Origin: Micromonospora echinofusca
Lineage (GTDB): Bacteria; Actinomycetota; Actinomycetes; Mycobacteriales; Micromonosporaceae
NCBI RefSeq assembly: GCF_900091445.1
Contig: NZ_LT607733.1
Span: 248,001-312,000, forward strand
DNA length: 64,000 nt
Direction: 5' to 3'
Shown here: one piece after another, positions 26,436-34,957 of the stretch
Layout: each line of letters opens with the position of its first letter
Numbering within the stretch: position 1 is the stretch's first letter
The notes under the pieces: generated by a model
Database searches by the model: none
Told to the model about the DNA's origin: nothing
What the model saw: the letters and a program-made list of their open reading frames with translations, nothing else
Made by a program: the position numbers and the translations under genes

Positions 26436-26930
26436 TCAGCGGTAGTTGGTGAACTGGAGGGCGACGCCGAAGTCCTCGCCCTTGAGCAGCGCGATGACGG
26501 CCTGGAGGTCGTCCCTCTTCTTGCCGGTGACGCGCAGCTGGTCGCCCTGGATCTGGGCCTGGACGCCCTTCGGGCCCTCGTCGCGGATCTTCTTGCTGAT
26601 GGCCTTGGCCTTGTCCGAGTCGATGCCCTGGATCACCTTGCAGTCGATCTTGAAGATCTTGCCCGACGACCGGGGATCGCCGGCGTCCAGCGACTTCAGC
26701 GAGATGTTCCGCTTGATCACCTTCTCCTTGAAGACCTCCAGCGCCGCCCGCACCCGCTCCTCGGTCTCCGCCTGGAGGCTGATGGCCTCCTCACCCGACC
26801 AGGAGATCTCGGCGCCGGTGCCCCGGAAGTCGAACCGCGTCGCGAGCTCCTTCTCCGCCTGGCGGAGAGCGTTGTCGACCTCCTGGCGGTCGACCTTGCT
26901 CACGATGTCGAACGACGGGTTCGCTGCCAT
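26436..26930 (-). CDS. YajQ family nucleotide-binding protein
   Basis: A 164-residue protein of the YajQ/UPF0234 family: [96 protein letters not shown] (given here by its landmarks at residues ~97-150). The family has two RRM-like ferredoxin folds and in some bacteria binds c-di-GMP or nucleotides. The ATG at 26930 was preferred to the ATG at 26936 because AGGAG lies 7 nt upstream of it. Single-gene unit on the minus strand. Confidence 0.92.
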   Translation of the reverse strand: MAANPSFDIVSKVDRQEVDNALRQAEKELATRFDFRGTGAEISWSGEEAISLQAETEERVRAALEVFKEKVIKRNISLKSLDAGDPRSSGKIFKIDCKVIQGIDSDKAKAISKKIRDEGPKGVQAQIQGDQLRVTGKKRDDLQAVIALLKGEDFGVALQFTNYR

Positions 26931-27078
26931 GCTCATGCTCCTGCTGTCCGGCGGTCTGTGGTCCTTCGTCCCCCGCTGACCAGCGGTACGACCCCCTGAC
27001 GGTACCCGGTTGCGCCGGTGCCGGGGTGAGCCGCTATCCTTGCTTCCGCTGCCGCGTTACGACGCGGTGGGGTGCCCT

Positions 27079-27162
27079 GGCGGGTTGCCCGAGCGGCCAA
27101 TGGGAGCGGACTGTAAATCCGTCGCGAAAGCTACAGAGGTTCGAATCCTCTACCCGCCACCA
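27079..27162 (+). tRNA. tRNA-Tyr (GTA)
   Basis: The acceptor GGCGGGT (27079-27085) pairs with ACCCGCC (27152-27158), with discriminator A and an encoded CCA (27160-27162). The anticodon loop CTGTAAA has GTA at 27113-27115, and there is a long variable arm as expected for actinobacterial class II tRNA-Tyr. The T arm is GAGGTTCGAATCCTC. Confidence 0.95.
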
Positions 27163-27169
27163 GGTGCAC

Positions 27170-27211
27170 GAACAGCCCCGTGAGATGCGGAAACGCGCTC
27201 CGGGGCTGTTC
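27170..27211 (+). terminator. tRNA-Tyr terminator hairpin
   Basis: GAACAGCCCCG (27170-27180) and CGGGGCTGTTC (27201-27211) form an 11-bp stem with a 20-nt loop, eight bases past the CCA end. The following ~165 bp (27212-27377) shows no convincing gene. Confidence 0.65.
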
Positions 27212-27377
27212 TCGTTCCATCCAGCGAAGTCCAGCCCGATCCGGCGCTCTGTGCACGCGAACCACATCGACGGGGAGAGGACGGGGGTGAACGAGCGCAT
27301 TGGCGACGCGCTGGATGACCGGTGGCGGTGAGGCGTGCCTCGGGGAGTGTGAAGAACCCTGCCGTGCTGTGTGCGGC

Positions 27378-27528
27378 TCAGCCCCGAGGATCCTCGACAA
27401 ACTCGACTTTTGCTCCGGGGCTCTTCCGTCTCCTTGGAGATCTCCTCCTGAAGCTGGGCCCAGAGCGCATCGTCGCTGAAGTCCGCACGGATCACAGGAA
27501 CGCGGTGTGTGTCGGGCAGATAGGCCAT
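27378..27528 (-). pseudogene. Broken DUF6924-like gene
   Basis: From ATG at 27528 the frame reads MAYLPDTHRVPVIRADFSDD then ALWAQLQEEISKETEE, which resembles the start of DUF6924-type proteins (LPVIRTDFSDDxxW). It then drifts out of frame. A shift of one reading frame restores GAKVEFVEDPRG, the next expected segment, but that frame stops at once at 27378-27380. The family is usually more than 100 residues, so this copy is frameshifted and truncated. The family call rests on recalled motifs, not a search; the frame shift itself is seen directly. Confidence 0.5.
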
Positions 27529-27673
27529 GGCGCAGTCTAAGTGCCGTTGTTGACCGCCGTTGCCTGGTCAACCGCGCATCGGGCACGCCGGCCGGCCTGA
27601 GGGCTGGAAAGATCGCGTACATGATCACTCTTCCTCAACCCGACGGCCTTCCCGACGCGGCCGGGGTGGTTCG

Positions 27674-28369
27674 GTGAACCCCCACAAGGCGGCTCCTCGG
27701 GTTGTGGCGCAGGAGGATCTGGCCGGCTTCACAGCGGGCCAGCTTGCGGGGGTGCTGAAAGCCCTCACCGTGATCCTGACCCTGCCCCAGTCGGCCGCCG
27801 ACCACGTCGACGCTCTCGTGGTAGCCACCGGTCAGGGCGAGGAATGGCGTCTCACTCATGCGATCCGCAACTGGGAGGCGAACCCAGCGCTTCGCTACCT
27901 TCTGGTGGCGAATGGGAATCCGGATGAAGAGACCTATGTCGAGATCACGCTCGACTACCTGCGGAGCCTCGGCCTTCGTCGCACCGACGGAGTCCACCTC
28001 CAAGCCGAACCGGCCTCCAACACCGGCCTGCAGGCGGCATGGATCGTCGACCAGGTCCAAGCCCGCAGGATCGCCAGCCTCGCGCTCGCTGTCTCTCCCT
28101 ACCACCTGGCCCGCGTCTACCTCACGGTCCTCAAGGCCTTCACCAGGACTGGAATACGCCTCCCCATGATCCCGCTCCCCGTGGCCGTCTCCCCTGACAC
28201 ACCCGTCCCGGAGACCGGAGCGACCGCCTACGACCTCGTACCCGGCGAGATCACGCGCATCCTCAACTACATGGACAACGGATGGGTCGCCACGCCGGAG
28301 GAGGTGCAGCAGTACCTACAGTGGCTCTGGAGCCACCACAAGGCCCTCCTCGTCACCGGCCGGGTCTGA
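27674..28369 (+). CDS. DUF218/ElyC-SanA-YdcF-like protein
   Basis: A 231-residue soluble protein. DHVDALVVATGQGEEWRLTHAIRNW near residue 40, YLLVANGNPDEETYVEITLDYLRSLG and ASNTGLQAAWIVDQVQARRIASLALAVSPYHLARVYLTVLKAF follow the alpha/beta pattern of DUF218 proteins (a vxxGxG-like first strand, a central helix with acidic residues, and an SPYH strand end). It lacks the N-terminal membrane anchor of SanA/ElyC. The function is unknown. The GTG at 27674 has only a weak GGGG upstream. It lies in a patch between tRNA-Tyr and the large secreted protein with several stretches that look less strictly G/C-biased than the core genes. Confidence 0.6.
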   Translation: MNPHKAAPRVVAQEDLAGFTAGQLAGVLKALTVILTLPQSAADHVDALVVATGQGEEWRLTHAIRNWEANPALRYLLVANGNPDEETYVEITLDYLRSLGLRRTDGVHLQAEPASNTGLQAAWIVDQVQARRIASLALAVSPYHLARVYLTVLKAFTRTGIRLPMIPLPVAVSPDTPVPETGATAYDLVPGEITRILNYMDNGWVATPEEVQQYLQWLWSHHKALLVTGRV

Positions 28370-28531
28370 GGCAGTCGTAGCCCGTCCGGCCAGGTGGCGA
28401 GCCCGCTCGCATCCCCGGATACATGCCAGGGACTGCGTCCAGGTCAACGGATCCGGGGCGTTCTTGGTCGCGGCGGCGTGCGATCCTCTTCGCGGCTGAT
28501 AATCGCCGCCTGTCCATCATGGGGAGACCAC

Positions 28532-31300
28532 GTGGGTAACGCTCCGCGCGCTCGTCAGCGTGCCATGGCTCTGATCATGGCCTCGACACTTGGCTGCGGA
28601 ACGATCGTGGGGCTCACCGCGGCCCCGGCCGCCGCGGCCGCGGGCGCACCCACCGACCTGAAGACCGCCAACCAGTCGTGCGCCATTGCCGCACCGGGGC
28701 CGTACCTGAGCCCGGTCCTGCTCAACGCCGCTCAGGCCGTCGTGCTGAAAGGCACCTTCGACCGTACGGGTGCGGGCCCCCAGCTTGAGGCCGACTTCCA
28801 GGTGTGGGACGTGGCCGACCCGGAGCACCCGCAGCAGTGGCTCCGCACCATAGGCGAGCAGAGCAACGAGGTCTACGTCCAGCTCGAGGACGATGCGAAG
28901 CAACTCGACGGTGTCACGTACGCCTGGCGGGTGCGGGTCCTCGACGGCGCGGCGGCGTCGGCGTGGAGCGACACGTGCCATTTCACCATCGACCGCAGCG
29001 GTGGCCCGGCACCCACCGTCACCTCTGCCGAATATCCCGCAGGCAGCTGGGACGACGCCAGCGGCGCGATCGGCGTCCCCGGCGCGTTCGCGCTGGCCCC
29101 GGTCTCCGCCGACACCGTCAGCTACCGGTACCGGTTCTACTCGGGCGAGCTGCCGGAAGACACCGTGGAGGGCACGGTGAACGCCGAAGGTCTCGGCGGG
29201 CCCGCAACCGTCCGCTGGAGCCCGCGAGCTGCCGGCCACCACTCGCTCACCGTCCGAGCCATCGACCGGGCTGGCAACGCGTCAGAGCCGGCCTACCACG
29301 AGTTCTACGTCAAAGAGACCCGGCCGTCGGTCTTCTCTGCCGCGTACCAGGACCTGGCTCCGAACCTCGACTACAACGTCGGCGTGCCCGGCGCGTTCGA
29401 GTTCACCGCCACGCTCGCCGGCACGGCGTCGTTCGCATGGCGGATCGACGAGGGCGGACCATCGGGAACCGTGCCCGCGGACGCCGCCGGAAAGGCGACG
29501 GTCATGATTGCTCCGACGCGCGGCGGCTGGCAGACCCTCTACGTGCACAGCGTCACGCACGACGGCACGGCGCACGCTGACCGCGCCTACCGGTTCATCG
29601 TCGACAACGGCCCGACGCTCACCGGGGACACGCGCGGCGACGTGGTCATCGGGTCGTCGCTCACCTTCCGCCTCGCGCCCCGGATGCCGAACGTCGAGGC
29701 GTACGTCTACTGGGCGGAATACTCGAGCCTGGAGCAGCGGCCGATCGAGAAGATCACCGTTCCCGCTCGGCCGGACGGCACCGCCGACCTGACCTGGACG
29801 GCCACCGAGACCGGCGTCGCCGGCCTGCGGATCCAGAGCCGGAGCGCCGACGGCACCCTCTCCCATCCGCGCTGGCAACCGATCTCCGTCGACGGAGCGG
29901 CACCGACGGTGACCCGCACCGGCGGCACCGACCTGGGCACGCCGGCGGCCTTTACGGCCCGCAGCCGGATGGCCGACGTGGTCGACTACGTGGCGACGCT
30001 CCACTACGACGAAGCCAGCAGCCAGGTCGTCAAGCCGGCCGCCGACGGCACCGCCACCTTCAGCTTCACCCCGACCAGGAGCGGCTACAAGGCCGTCACC
30101 GTCGTCGCCCGCAACGCCGCCGGCGTGCAGACGGAGTCGGACGGCGTGACCTGGACCGTGACGGACGGGCCCCGGGTTGCATCGACCGACTTCCCGGCGA
30201 CCGGCAGCGGTCACCTCGCCCCGGGCACCTTCAGCTTCACGCCGCGCATGTCCGGCTCGACCTCGTACCAATGGTGGGTCAACGACGGCTCGGGCGGCAC
30301 CGTTGCCGCCAAGGCCGATGGCAGCGCGGCGCTGACCTGGACACCGCCGGGCGCTGGCAGGTACGTCCTGAGCGTCCGCAGCTTCACGGCCGACCGCACC
30401 GCCTCCATGGTCACCACGTACGGCTTCACCGTCGAGGGCCCACCGATGGTGTCGAACTTCAAGGCGACCGGTGGTGTCGGCTCGGCCGCGCTGTCCTGGA
30501 CGCTGCCGTCGATCACCGATCTGGACCAGGTGATCGTGCGAAGTGCCACGGGCCCGACGGCGCCGTCGTCACCAACCGCCGGCACGGCGGTGTACGGGGG
30601 CACGGGCGGCAGTGTCACGGCGACGGGGCTGGCGCCGGGTACGACGTACACGTTCGCGGCGTGGGTCAGGGACAGCAGCGGGAAGCTGTCGGCCGCGCCG
30701 AGTGTGACCCTGGTCGGCAGCACGACCACGATCACGGCCAGCGCCACCTCGCTCGCGCACGGCTCGGCGGTGACGGTGTCGGGCGCGGCAGTCCGCGCGG
30801 ACACCGGTGCGGGCATCGCGGACGCTCCGATGCAGCTCTACGGCAGGCGTAAGGGCACCAGCCAGTGGACGTTGATCACCACGTCGACCACTGACAGCTC
30901 AGGCGAGGTGAGCTACAGCCACCAGCCCTCGTGGGGCCTGGACTACAAGTGGCGGCACCGCGGCTCGACGGCCCACCTGGGTTCGGAGAGCGGCCTCACG
31001 ACGGTCTGGGTGAAGACAGCCGTCACCGCCACGCTGTCGAAGACGTCCGTCCCCCTCGGCGGCTCGGTCACCCTGTCGGGCAGTGTCTTCCCGGCCCACC
31101 CGGGCAGGACGGTGCACCTGGAGCGTTACGTGAACGGAAGCTGGTCCCCGGTGAGCAGCGCGGCGTTGTCGTGGACCGGCGCCTACTCGTTCACCGTCCA
31201 GCCGTCCGCGAAGGGCACCCACCACTACCGGGTTCACATGCCGCCCGACCTCGACCACCTGGCCAGCTACAGCGACACCCGCAGCTTCGAGGTCTTCTGA
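28532..31300 (+). CDS. Large secreted protein with tandem Ig-like modules and FN3
   Basis: A 922-residue exported protein. The N-terminus has a signal peptide (basic RARQRAM, hydrophobic core, then AAPAAAAAGAPT; cleavage about residue 35). After a fibronectin-like first domain (about 40-155), five related beta-sandwich modules of ~90 residues follow; each opens with a GVPGAF/LAPGTF-type strand and closes with a strand such as TVRAIDRAGN, LYVHSVTHDG or LSVRSFTADR. A clearer FN3 domain begins near PPMVSNFKATGGVGSAALSW (about 640), and two Ig-like domains (TTITASATSLAHGSAVTVSG and TATLSKTSVPLGGSVTLSG) end the protein. No enzyme domain, LPXTG or membrane anchor is visible, so it is probably an adhesive or structural extracellular protein. 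GTG at 28532 follows GGGGAG by 5 nt. Confidence 0.75.
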   Translation: MGNAPRARQRAMALIMASTLGCGTIVGLTAAPAAAAAGAPTDLKTANQSCAIAAPGPYLSPVLLNAAQAVVLKGTFDRTGAGPQLEADFQVWDVADPEHPQQWLRTIGEQSNEVYVQLEDDAKQLDGVTYAWRVRVLDGAAASAWSDTCHFTIDRSGGPAPTVTSAEYPAGSWDDASGAIGVPGAFALAPVSADTVSYRYRFYSGELPEDTVEGTVNAEGLGGPATVRWSPRAAGHHSLTVRAIDRAGNASEPAYHEFYVKETRPSVFSAAYQDLAPNLDYNVGVPGAFEFTATLAGTASFAWRIDEGGPSGTVPADAAGKATVMIAPTRGGWQTLYVHSVTHDGTAHADRAYRFIVDNGPTLTGDTRGDVVIGSSLTFRLAPRMPNVEAYVYWAEYSSLEQRPIEKITVPARPDGTADLTWTATETGVAGLRIQSRSADGTLSHPRWQPISVDGAAPTVTRTGGTDLGTPAAFTARSRMADVVDYVATLHYDEASSQVVKPAADGTATFSFTPTRSGYKAVTVVARNAAGVQTESDGVTWTVTDGPRVASTDFPATGSGHLAPGTFSFTPRMSGSTSYQWWVNDGSGGTVAAKADGSAALTWTPPGAGRYVLSVRSFTADRTASMVTTYGFTVEGPPMVSNFKATGGVGSAALSWTLPSITDLDQVIVRSATGPTAPSSPTAGTAVYGGTGGSVTATGLAPGTTYTFAAWVRDSSGKLSAAPSVTLVGSTTTITASATSLAHGSAVTVSGAAVRADTGAGIADAPMQLYGRRKGTSQWTLITTSTTDSSGEVSYSHQPSWGLDYKWRHRGSTAHLGSESGLTTVWVKTAVTATLSKTSVPLGGSVTLSGSVFPAHPGRTVHLERYVNGSWSPVSSAALSWTGAYSFTVQPSAKGTHHYRVHMPPDLDHLASYSDTRSFEVF

Positions 31301-31320
31301 ATCCTCCAGCCGCCAATCGC

Positions 31321-31366
31321 GCCAACGGCCCCCGACCAGCAGGGATGCTGATCGGGGGCCGTTGGC
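31321..31366. terminator. Strong hairpin after the secreted Ig-like protein
   Basis: The arms 31321-31341 and 31346-31366 are complementary over 21 bp with a single C/A mismatch and a GGGA loop, 20 bp after the stop codon. Confidence 0.8.
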
Positions 31367-31923
31367 GTTCGGCTGAGCCGCCGCCGGCCGTTGCCCAGCC
31401 GTACTCCCTCGGCGCGCTGTCCAGCCCAACCGGCCGCACGTCACGGGGGTCAACCGATGAGCGTCGGGCGCCACAGCACCGTCGTTCCGCCGCCGCTGCT
31501 CATCTCGACCTCACCGCGGCTCCCCTCAGCCGGACCGGGCGGCCGGTGCCTGTCCCCGGGTCCGCGCACGAGGTCTGTCGGGCGGCCGGCAGAAGCTGTG
31601 GCATGCTGGCGCAGAACGAGTATGGTGGTCGATGTCCGGTCGAGTCTCCCCTCGGCGGGGGGCGCCGACGGTGGTGGTGGGTACGTCTGGACTCTCGGAC
31701 CTTCCCCGAATTGCGTGGAAGGTCGCAATCCGCAATGTGCGAAGTGCACGGTGCCCGCTCAGCCCCGTGATCAGGGCTCGGTCGGGGCGGCCCGGTGGCC
31801 GAACGGCGCAACGTCGTCGACGCTCGGTCCGGCGGTACGCGCACCGCTTTTCTGGGTACCTGCCTTGTGGCACGATCGTGGAACCTCCACCATCCCCGTG
31901 AGACTTCCCCGACAGGAGCAAAC
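31367..31923. other. Intergenic region without a convincing gene
   Basis: No reading frame here has both a ribosome binding site and a recognisable family. On the minus strand a frame ending at 31450 closes with GEVEMSSGGGTTVLWRPTLIG, which resembles the last strand of a histidine-kinase-type ATPase, but the upstream part does not continue the domain in any frame. The right part should contain the promoter for the 41-residue peptide and GGDEF-EAL genes; no consensus promoter was clear. Confidence 0.4.
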
Positions 31924-32049
31924 ATGTCTGGTCGAAGGCTGGGCCGGCTGCTTGGCTCGCTTTTCGCACTCGCCGTCCTCGCGAGCGGCGTCATGATTGG
32001 TGACTTCCAGACCGCCGACATCATCTGGAACATGCCCGCACCTCGCTGA
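31924..32049 (+). CDS. 41-residue exported or membrane peptide upstream of the GGDEF-EAL gene
   Basis: The frame reads MSGRRLGRLLGSLFALAVLA and ends GDFQTADIIWNMPAPR. A basic N-terminus and a 17-residue hydrophobic stretch look like a signal peptide or a single membrane span, followed by a short polar tail. AGGAG (31914-31918) lies 5 nt before the ATG, so translation is likely. It ends 51 bp before the GGDEF-EAL gene on the same strand and is probably co-transcribed. The function is unknown. Confidence 0.6.
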   Translation: MSGRRLGRLLGSLFALAVLASGVMIGDFQTADIIWNMPAPR

Positions 32050-32100
32050 GCAACCACCGCTCGATGACGTGAGACCGGCGGGCCGGTAAGGGGGCACGGG

Positions 32101-34629
32101 ATGGCGGGTCGTGGCCCCACCGGCCCCCGCTCGACTGAATACGCGTGGCTGATCACCGGGCCGTTGGCCCTGATCGCCATCGTCTGCACGACGGCGGTCG
32201 GCCTCGTGGCGCCGCAGCCGTTCGGCGGGTGGTCGCTCGCGCTGCCACTCCTCGTGGCCATGGTGGCCGCCGGGCTCCCGGTGCTGAACTTCACCGTCCG
32301 GCGGCAGTCCCTCGGCGTGACCCTGACCGAGATTCCGCTGGTCCTCGCGTTCTACCTCGTCGAGCCGCTGACGGTCGTCGTGATCTACACGGTCGCGTCG
32401 GCGGCGACCCACCTGCGGCACCGGTTCGGCGCGACGAAGTTCTGGTTCAACGTGGGCCGGGCGGCCGCGGGCTCGTCGCTGGCCGTCCTCGTGCTCGAGG
32501 CGTTGCCGCCCGTCGAGGGCGTCGGCCCGGCCACCTGGCTCAAGCTGTCCCTCGCGGCCAGCATGGTCAACCTGTTGAGCCTCGCCTCGGTCGCCGGCGT
32601 GCACACCCTGTTGCAGGGCTGGCAGGCTGGCCGGGGCACGCTCCGGCAGTCGCCGCCCGCGCTCCTGGCCGCGATGATCAACATCGCCAGCGGCATGATC
32701 GTCGTCATCCTCATCGCGGCCACCTGGTGGTCGCTGCTGCTGCTCGGGGCCCTCCTCGTCGCCCTGGCCCTCGTCTACCGGGCGTACGCGCAGTTCTTCC
32801 GGCAGCACCGCACCCTCACCGACATGTACGAGCTGAGCCGCGCGGTCAGCGAGAGCGGCGAGTACGGCACCCTGCCCGACGCCCTCCTGGGCCGCGTGCG
32901 CGCGCTCATGCAGGCGGAGTACGCGACGCTCTGGCTGCCCGCGCAGGGCAGGCACCCCGAGGTGCTGCTCACCGCCCGCAACGACGCCCCCGGTCTGCTC
33001 GACTTCGCCAAGACCCCGGTCGTCCTGCGGGAACGGGCCCGGGACGCGGGCCGCACCGTGGCCGTCGGCCGAGGGTTGACGACCGACGGCGACCTGCGCG
33101 CCCCGCTGTCGGCGCACCGGGTCAAGGACGTCATCGTCCTTCCCCTGCGCTCCGGTCAGGCGGTCATCGGGACGCTGGAGGTGGCCAACCGGCTGGGGGA
33201 CAGCAACCACTTCGTCCGCACCGACGTGCCGCTCTTCGAGACGGTGGCGGCGCACGCGGCGGTGGCGCTGGAGAATTCGCGGCTGGTCGACCGGCTCCGG
33301 CACGACGCCAGCCACGACACGCTCACCCGGCTGCCCAACCGGCGGCGGATCACGGGCGCGCTGGAGGAGGCCGTCAAGATCCGGGCGCCCGGCGAGGTCG
33401 TGGCCCTGCTGCTGTTCGACGTCGACCGGCTGCGCCAGGTCAACGAGTCGCTCGGGCACGCCGCCGGCGACAAGGTCCTGGTGGAGGTCGCCAACCGGCT
33501 GCGTGCCTGCGTACCCTCGTCGGCCCTGGTCGGACGGGCCGGCGGGGACGAGTTCCTGGTGACGCTGCGGCTGGAGAGCGCGGAGGCGGCGGTGGAACTG
33601 GCCGCGCAGTTGCGCGAGCAGATCCGCGACGAGATGGTCTTCGACGCGCTCACCCTCGACGTGGACACGGCCGTCGGTGTCGCCGTGCATCCCGACCACG
33701 GCAGCGACGCGGCGTCCCTGCTGCAACGGGTGGACCTGGCCGCGACGGCGGCCAAGTCCGTACCGGGCAGCGTGCAGCTGTTCAGCCCGGCGCTGGAGTC
33801 GCGGTCGTTGCGGCGGCTCGGCCTCGCCGGCGACCTGCGGCGGGCCCTGGACGACGGCGAGCTGGAGGTCTACTTCCAGCCCAAGGTGACGCTGCGCGAC
33901 CGTCGGCTGGTCGGCGTGGAGTGCCTGGCCCGCTGGGAGCATCCGGCGCACGGCACGGTCGCGCCGGAGGACTTCGTGGCGGTGGCCGAGCACACCGGTC
34001 AGCTCGGCCGGTTCACCGAGCTCGTGCTCCGGGAGGGGCTGCGGCGCAGCCGGGACTGGACGCACGCCGGCCAGCCGCTCGCCGTCGCGGTCAACCTCTC
34101 CGCCCGTACGCTCACCGACCAGCACTTCCCGGCCCGCGTCAAGGAGCTGCTCGACGAGTACGGCGTGGCGCCGCAGCTGCTCACGCTGGAGATCAAGGAG
34201 GCCGGAGTGCTGGACGGCACCGACCGGCCCATCCCGACCCTGCGGCGGCTGCGGGACCTCGGCGTACGGCTGTCGGTGGACGACTTCGGCACCGGCGACT
34301 CGTCCCTGGCCCACCTGCGCCGGCTGCCGGTGCACGAGGTGAAGGTCGACCGCTCGTTCGTGCAGGGCATGGCGACGGACCCGGGCGACCTGGCGATCGT
34401 CAACGCGGTGGTCACGCTCTCCCAGCAGTTCGGCCTGGCCGTGGTCGCCGAGGGCGTGGAGAGCGAGCTGACGCTGGAGTTGCTCCAGGACATCGGCTGC
34501 GAGATCGGCCAGGGCTTCCTGTTCAGCCGCCCGCTGCCGTACGAGCGGCTGGAGGCCTGGTTCGGTGCCCAGGTGGACCCGGAGACGATCTCGCCGGGGG
34601 AGCTGCCCCGGCTGCGGGCCGTGCCCTGA
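32101..34629 (+). CDS. Membrane GAF-GGDEF-EAL protein (c-di-GMP turnover)
   Basis: An 842-residue protein. Residues 1-230 hold about seven or eight membrane segments; a GAF-like sensor follows (EYATLWLPAQG to IGTLEVANRLGDSNHFV, about 270-370). The GGDEF domain has DASHDTLTRLPNRR, LLLFDVDRLRQVNESLGHAAGD and an intact GRAGGDEFLV (G481-F485). The EAL domain begins LEVYFQPKVTLRDRRLVGVE; the signature reads ECL at 607-609 but keeps the metal glutamate, and DDFGTGDSSL (Asp727-728), KVDRSFVQGM and VVAEGVES are present. Both diguanylate cyclase and phosphodiesterase activity are therefore possible; which dominates cannot be read. AAGGGGGC precedes the ATG. Confidence 0.9.
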   Translation: MAGRGPTGPRSTEYAWLITGPLALIAIVCTTAVGLVAPQPFGGWSLALPLLVAMVAAGLPVLNFTVRRQSLGVTLTEIPLVLAFYLVEPLTVVVIYTVASAATHLRHRFGATKFWFNVGRAAAGSSLAVLVLEALPPVEGVGPATWLKLSLAASMVNLLSLASVAGVHTLLQGWQAGRGTLRQSPPALLAAMINIASGMIVVILIAATWWSLLLLGALLVALALVYRAYAQFFRQHRTLTDMYELSRAVSESGEYGTLPDALLGRVRALMQAEYATLWLPAQGRHPEVLLTARNDAPGLLDFAKTPVVLRERARDAGRTVAVGRGLTTDGDLRAPLSAHRVKDVIVLPLRSGQAVIGTLEVANRLGDSNHFVRTDVPLFETVAAHAAVALENSRLVDRLRHDASHDTLTRLPNRRRITGALEEAVKIRAPGEVVALLLFDVDRLRQVNESLGHAAGDKVLVEVANRLRACVPSSALVGRAGGDEFLVTLRLESAEAAVELAAQLREQIRDEMVFDALTLDVDTAVGVAVHPDHGSDAASLLQRVDLAATAAKSVPGSVQLFSPALESRSLRRLGLAGDLRRALDDGELEVYFQPKVTLRDRRLVGVECLARWEHPAHGTVAPEDFVAVAEHTGQLGRFTELVLREGLRRSRDWTHAGQPLAVAVNLSARTLTDQHFPARVKELLDEYGVAPQLLTLEIKEAGVLDGTDRPIPTLRRLRDLGVRLSVDDFGTGDSSLAHLRRLPVHEVKVDRSFVQGMATDPGDLAIVNAVVTLSQQFGLAVVAEGVESELTLELLQDIGCEIGQGFLFSRPLPYERLEAWFGAQVDPETISPGELPRLRAVP

Positions 34630-34660
34630 TCTGCGGAAACGCCCTGGTGGGGGATCCGAT

Positions 34661-34689
34661 TTCATCTCCGCCGCACGGCCGTGTAATGT
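34661..34689 (+). promoter_or_regulatory. Putative promoter for the tRNA-Thr/tRNA-Met unit
   Basis: TTCATC (34661-34666) and TAATGT (34684-34689) are 17 nt apart, ending 36 bp before tRNA-Thr. Confidence 0.4.
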
Positions 34690-34725
34690 ATCCCCTGCGC
34701 GTCACCCCCCGGGGAGATCGCGCAG

Positions 34726-34798
34726 GCCCCCTTAGCTCAGTCGGCAGAGCGTCTCCATGGTAAGGAGAAGGTCTACGGTTCGATTCCGTAAGGGGGCT
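34726..34798 (+). tRNA. tRNA-Thr (GGT)
   Basis: A 73-nt cloverleaf: acceptor GCCCCCT/AGGGGGC, D arm with AGCTCAGTCGGCAGAGC, anticodon stem TCTCC/GGAGA around loop ATGGTAA with GGT at 34759-34761, T arm ACGGTTCGATTCCGT. No encoded CCA. Same place as thrT in mycobacterial genomes. Confidence 0.95.
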
Positions 34799-34823
34799 CA
34801 GAGGGTCCGGCTGGACCCGCCAC

Positions 34824-34896
34824 GGCGGTGTAGCTCAGATGGCAGAGCAAGCGGCTCATAATCGCTGTGTCGCCGGTTCAAGTCCGGCCACCGCTA
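34824..34896 (+). tRNA. tRNA-Met (CAT), elongator type
   Basis: A 73-nt cloverleaf: acceptor GGCGGTG/CACCGCT (one G-T pair at the end), anticodon loop CTCATAA with CAT, T arm GCCGGTTCAAGTCCGGC. The first base pair and the anticodon stem (no three G-C pairs in a row) exclude the initiator. A lysidine-type tRNA-Ile is possible in principle but the position next to tRNA-Thr matches metT elsewhere. Confidence 0.9.
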
Positions 34897-34935
34897 CTCT
34901 CGTCCACCGGGCCAGCTCCCGGCGGTCGGTGGTGA

Positions 34936-34957
34936 TGGGCGCCACAGGCGCCCACTT
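34936..34957 (+). terminator. tRNA unit terminator
   Basis: TGGGCGCC (34936-34943), ACA loop, GGCGCCCA (34947-34954), then CTTT: a short intrinsic terminator 40 bp after tRNA-Met. Confidence 0.6.

Noticed and set aside
27079..28531. Integrated phage or genomic island at tRNA-Tyr
   Set aside because: No integrase, no phage genes and no direct repeat of the tRNA 3' end seen within the window; kept only as a low-interest observation.
31771..34665. 964-codon minus-strand frame opposite the GGDEF-EAL gene
   Set aside because: Composition is the antisense of a real gene; the plus strand has clear GGDEF and EAL motifs.
34824..34896. Initiator tRNA or lysidine tRNA-Ile for the CAT tRNA
   Set aside because: Lacks the initiator's mismatched first pair and three G-C anticodon-stem pairs; position matches elongator metT in related genomes.
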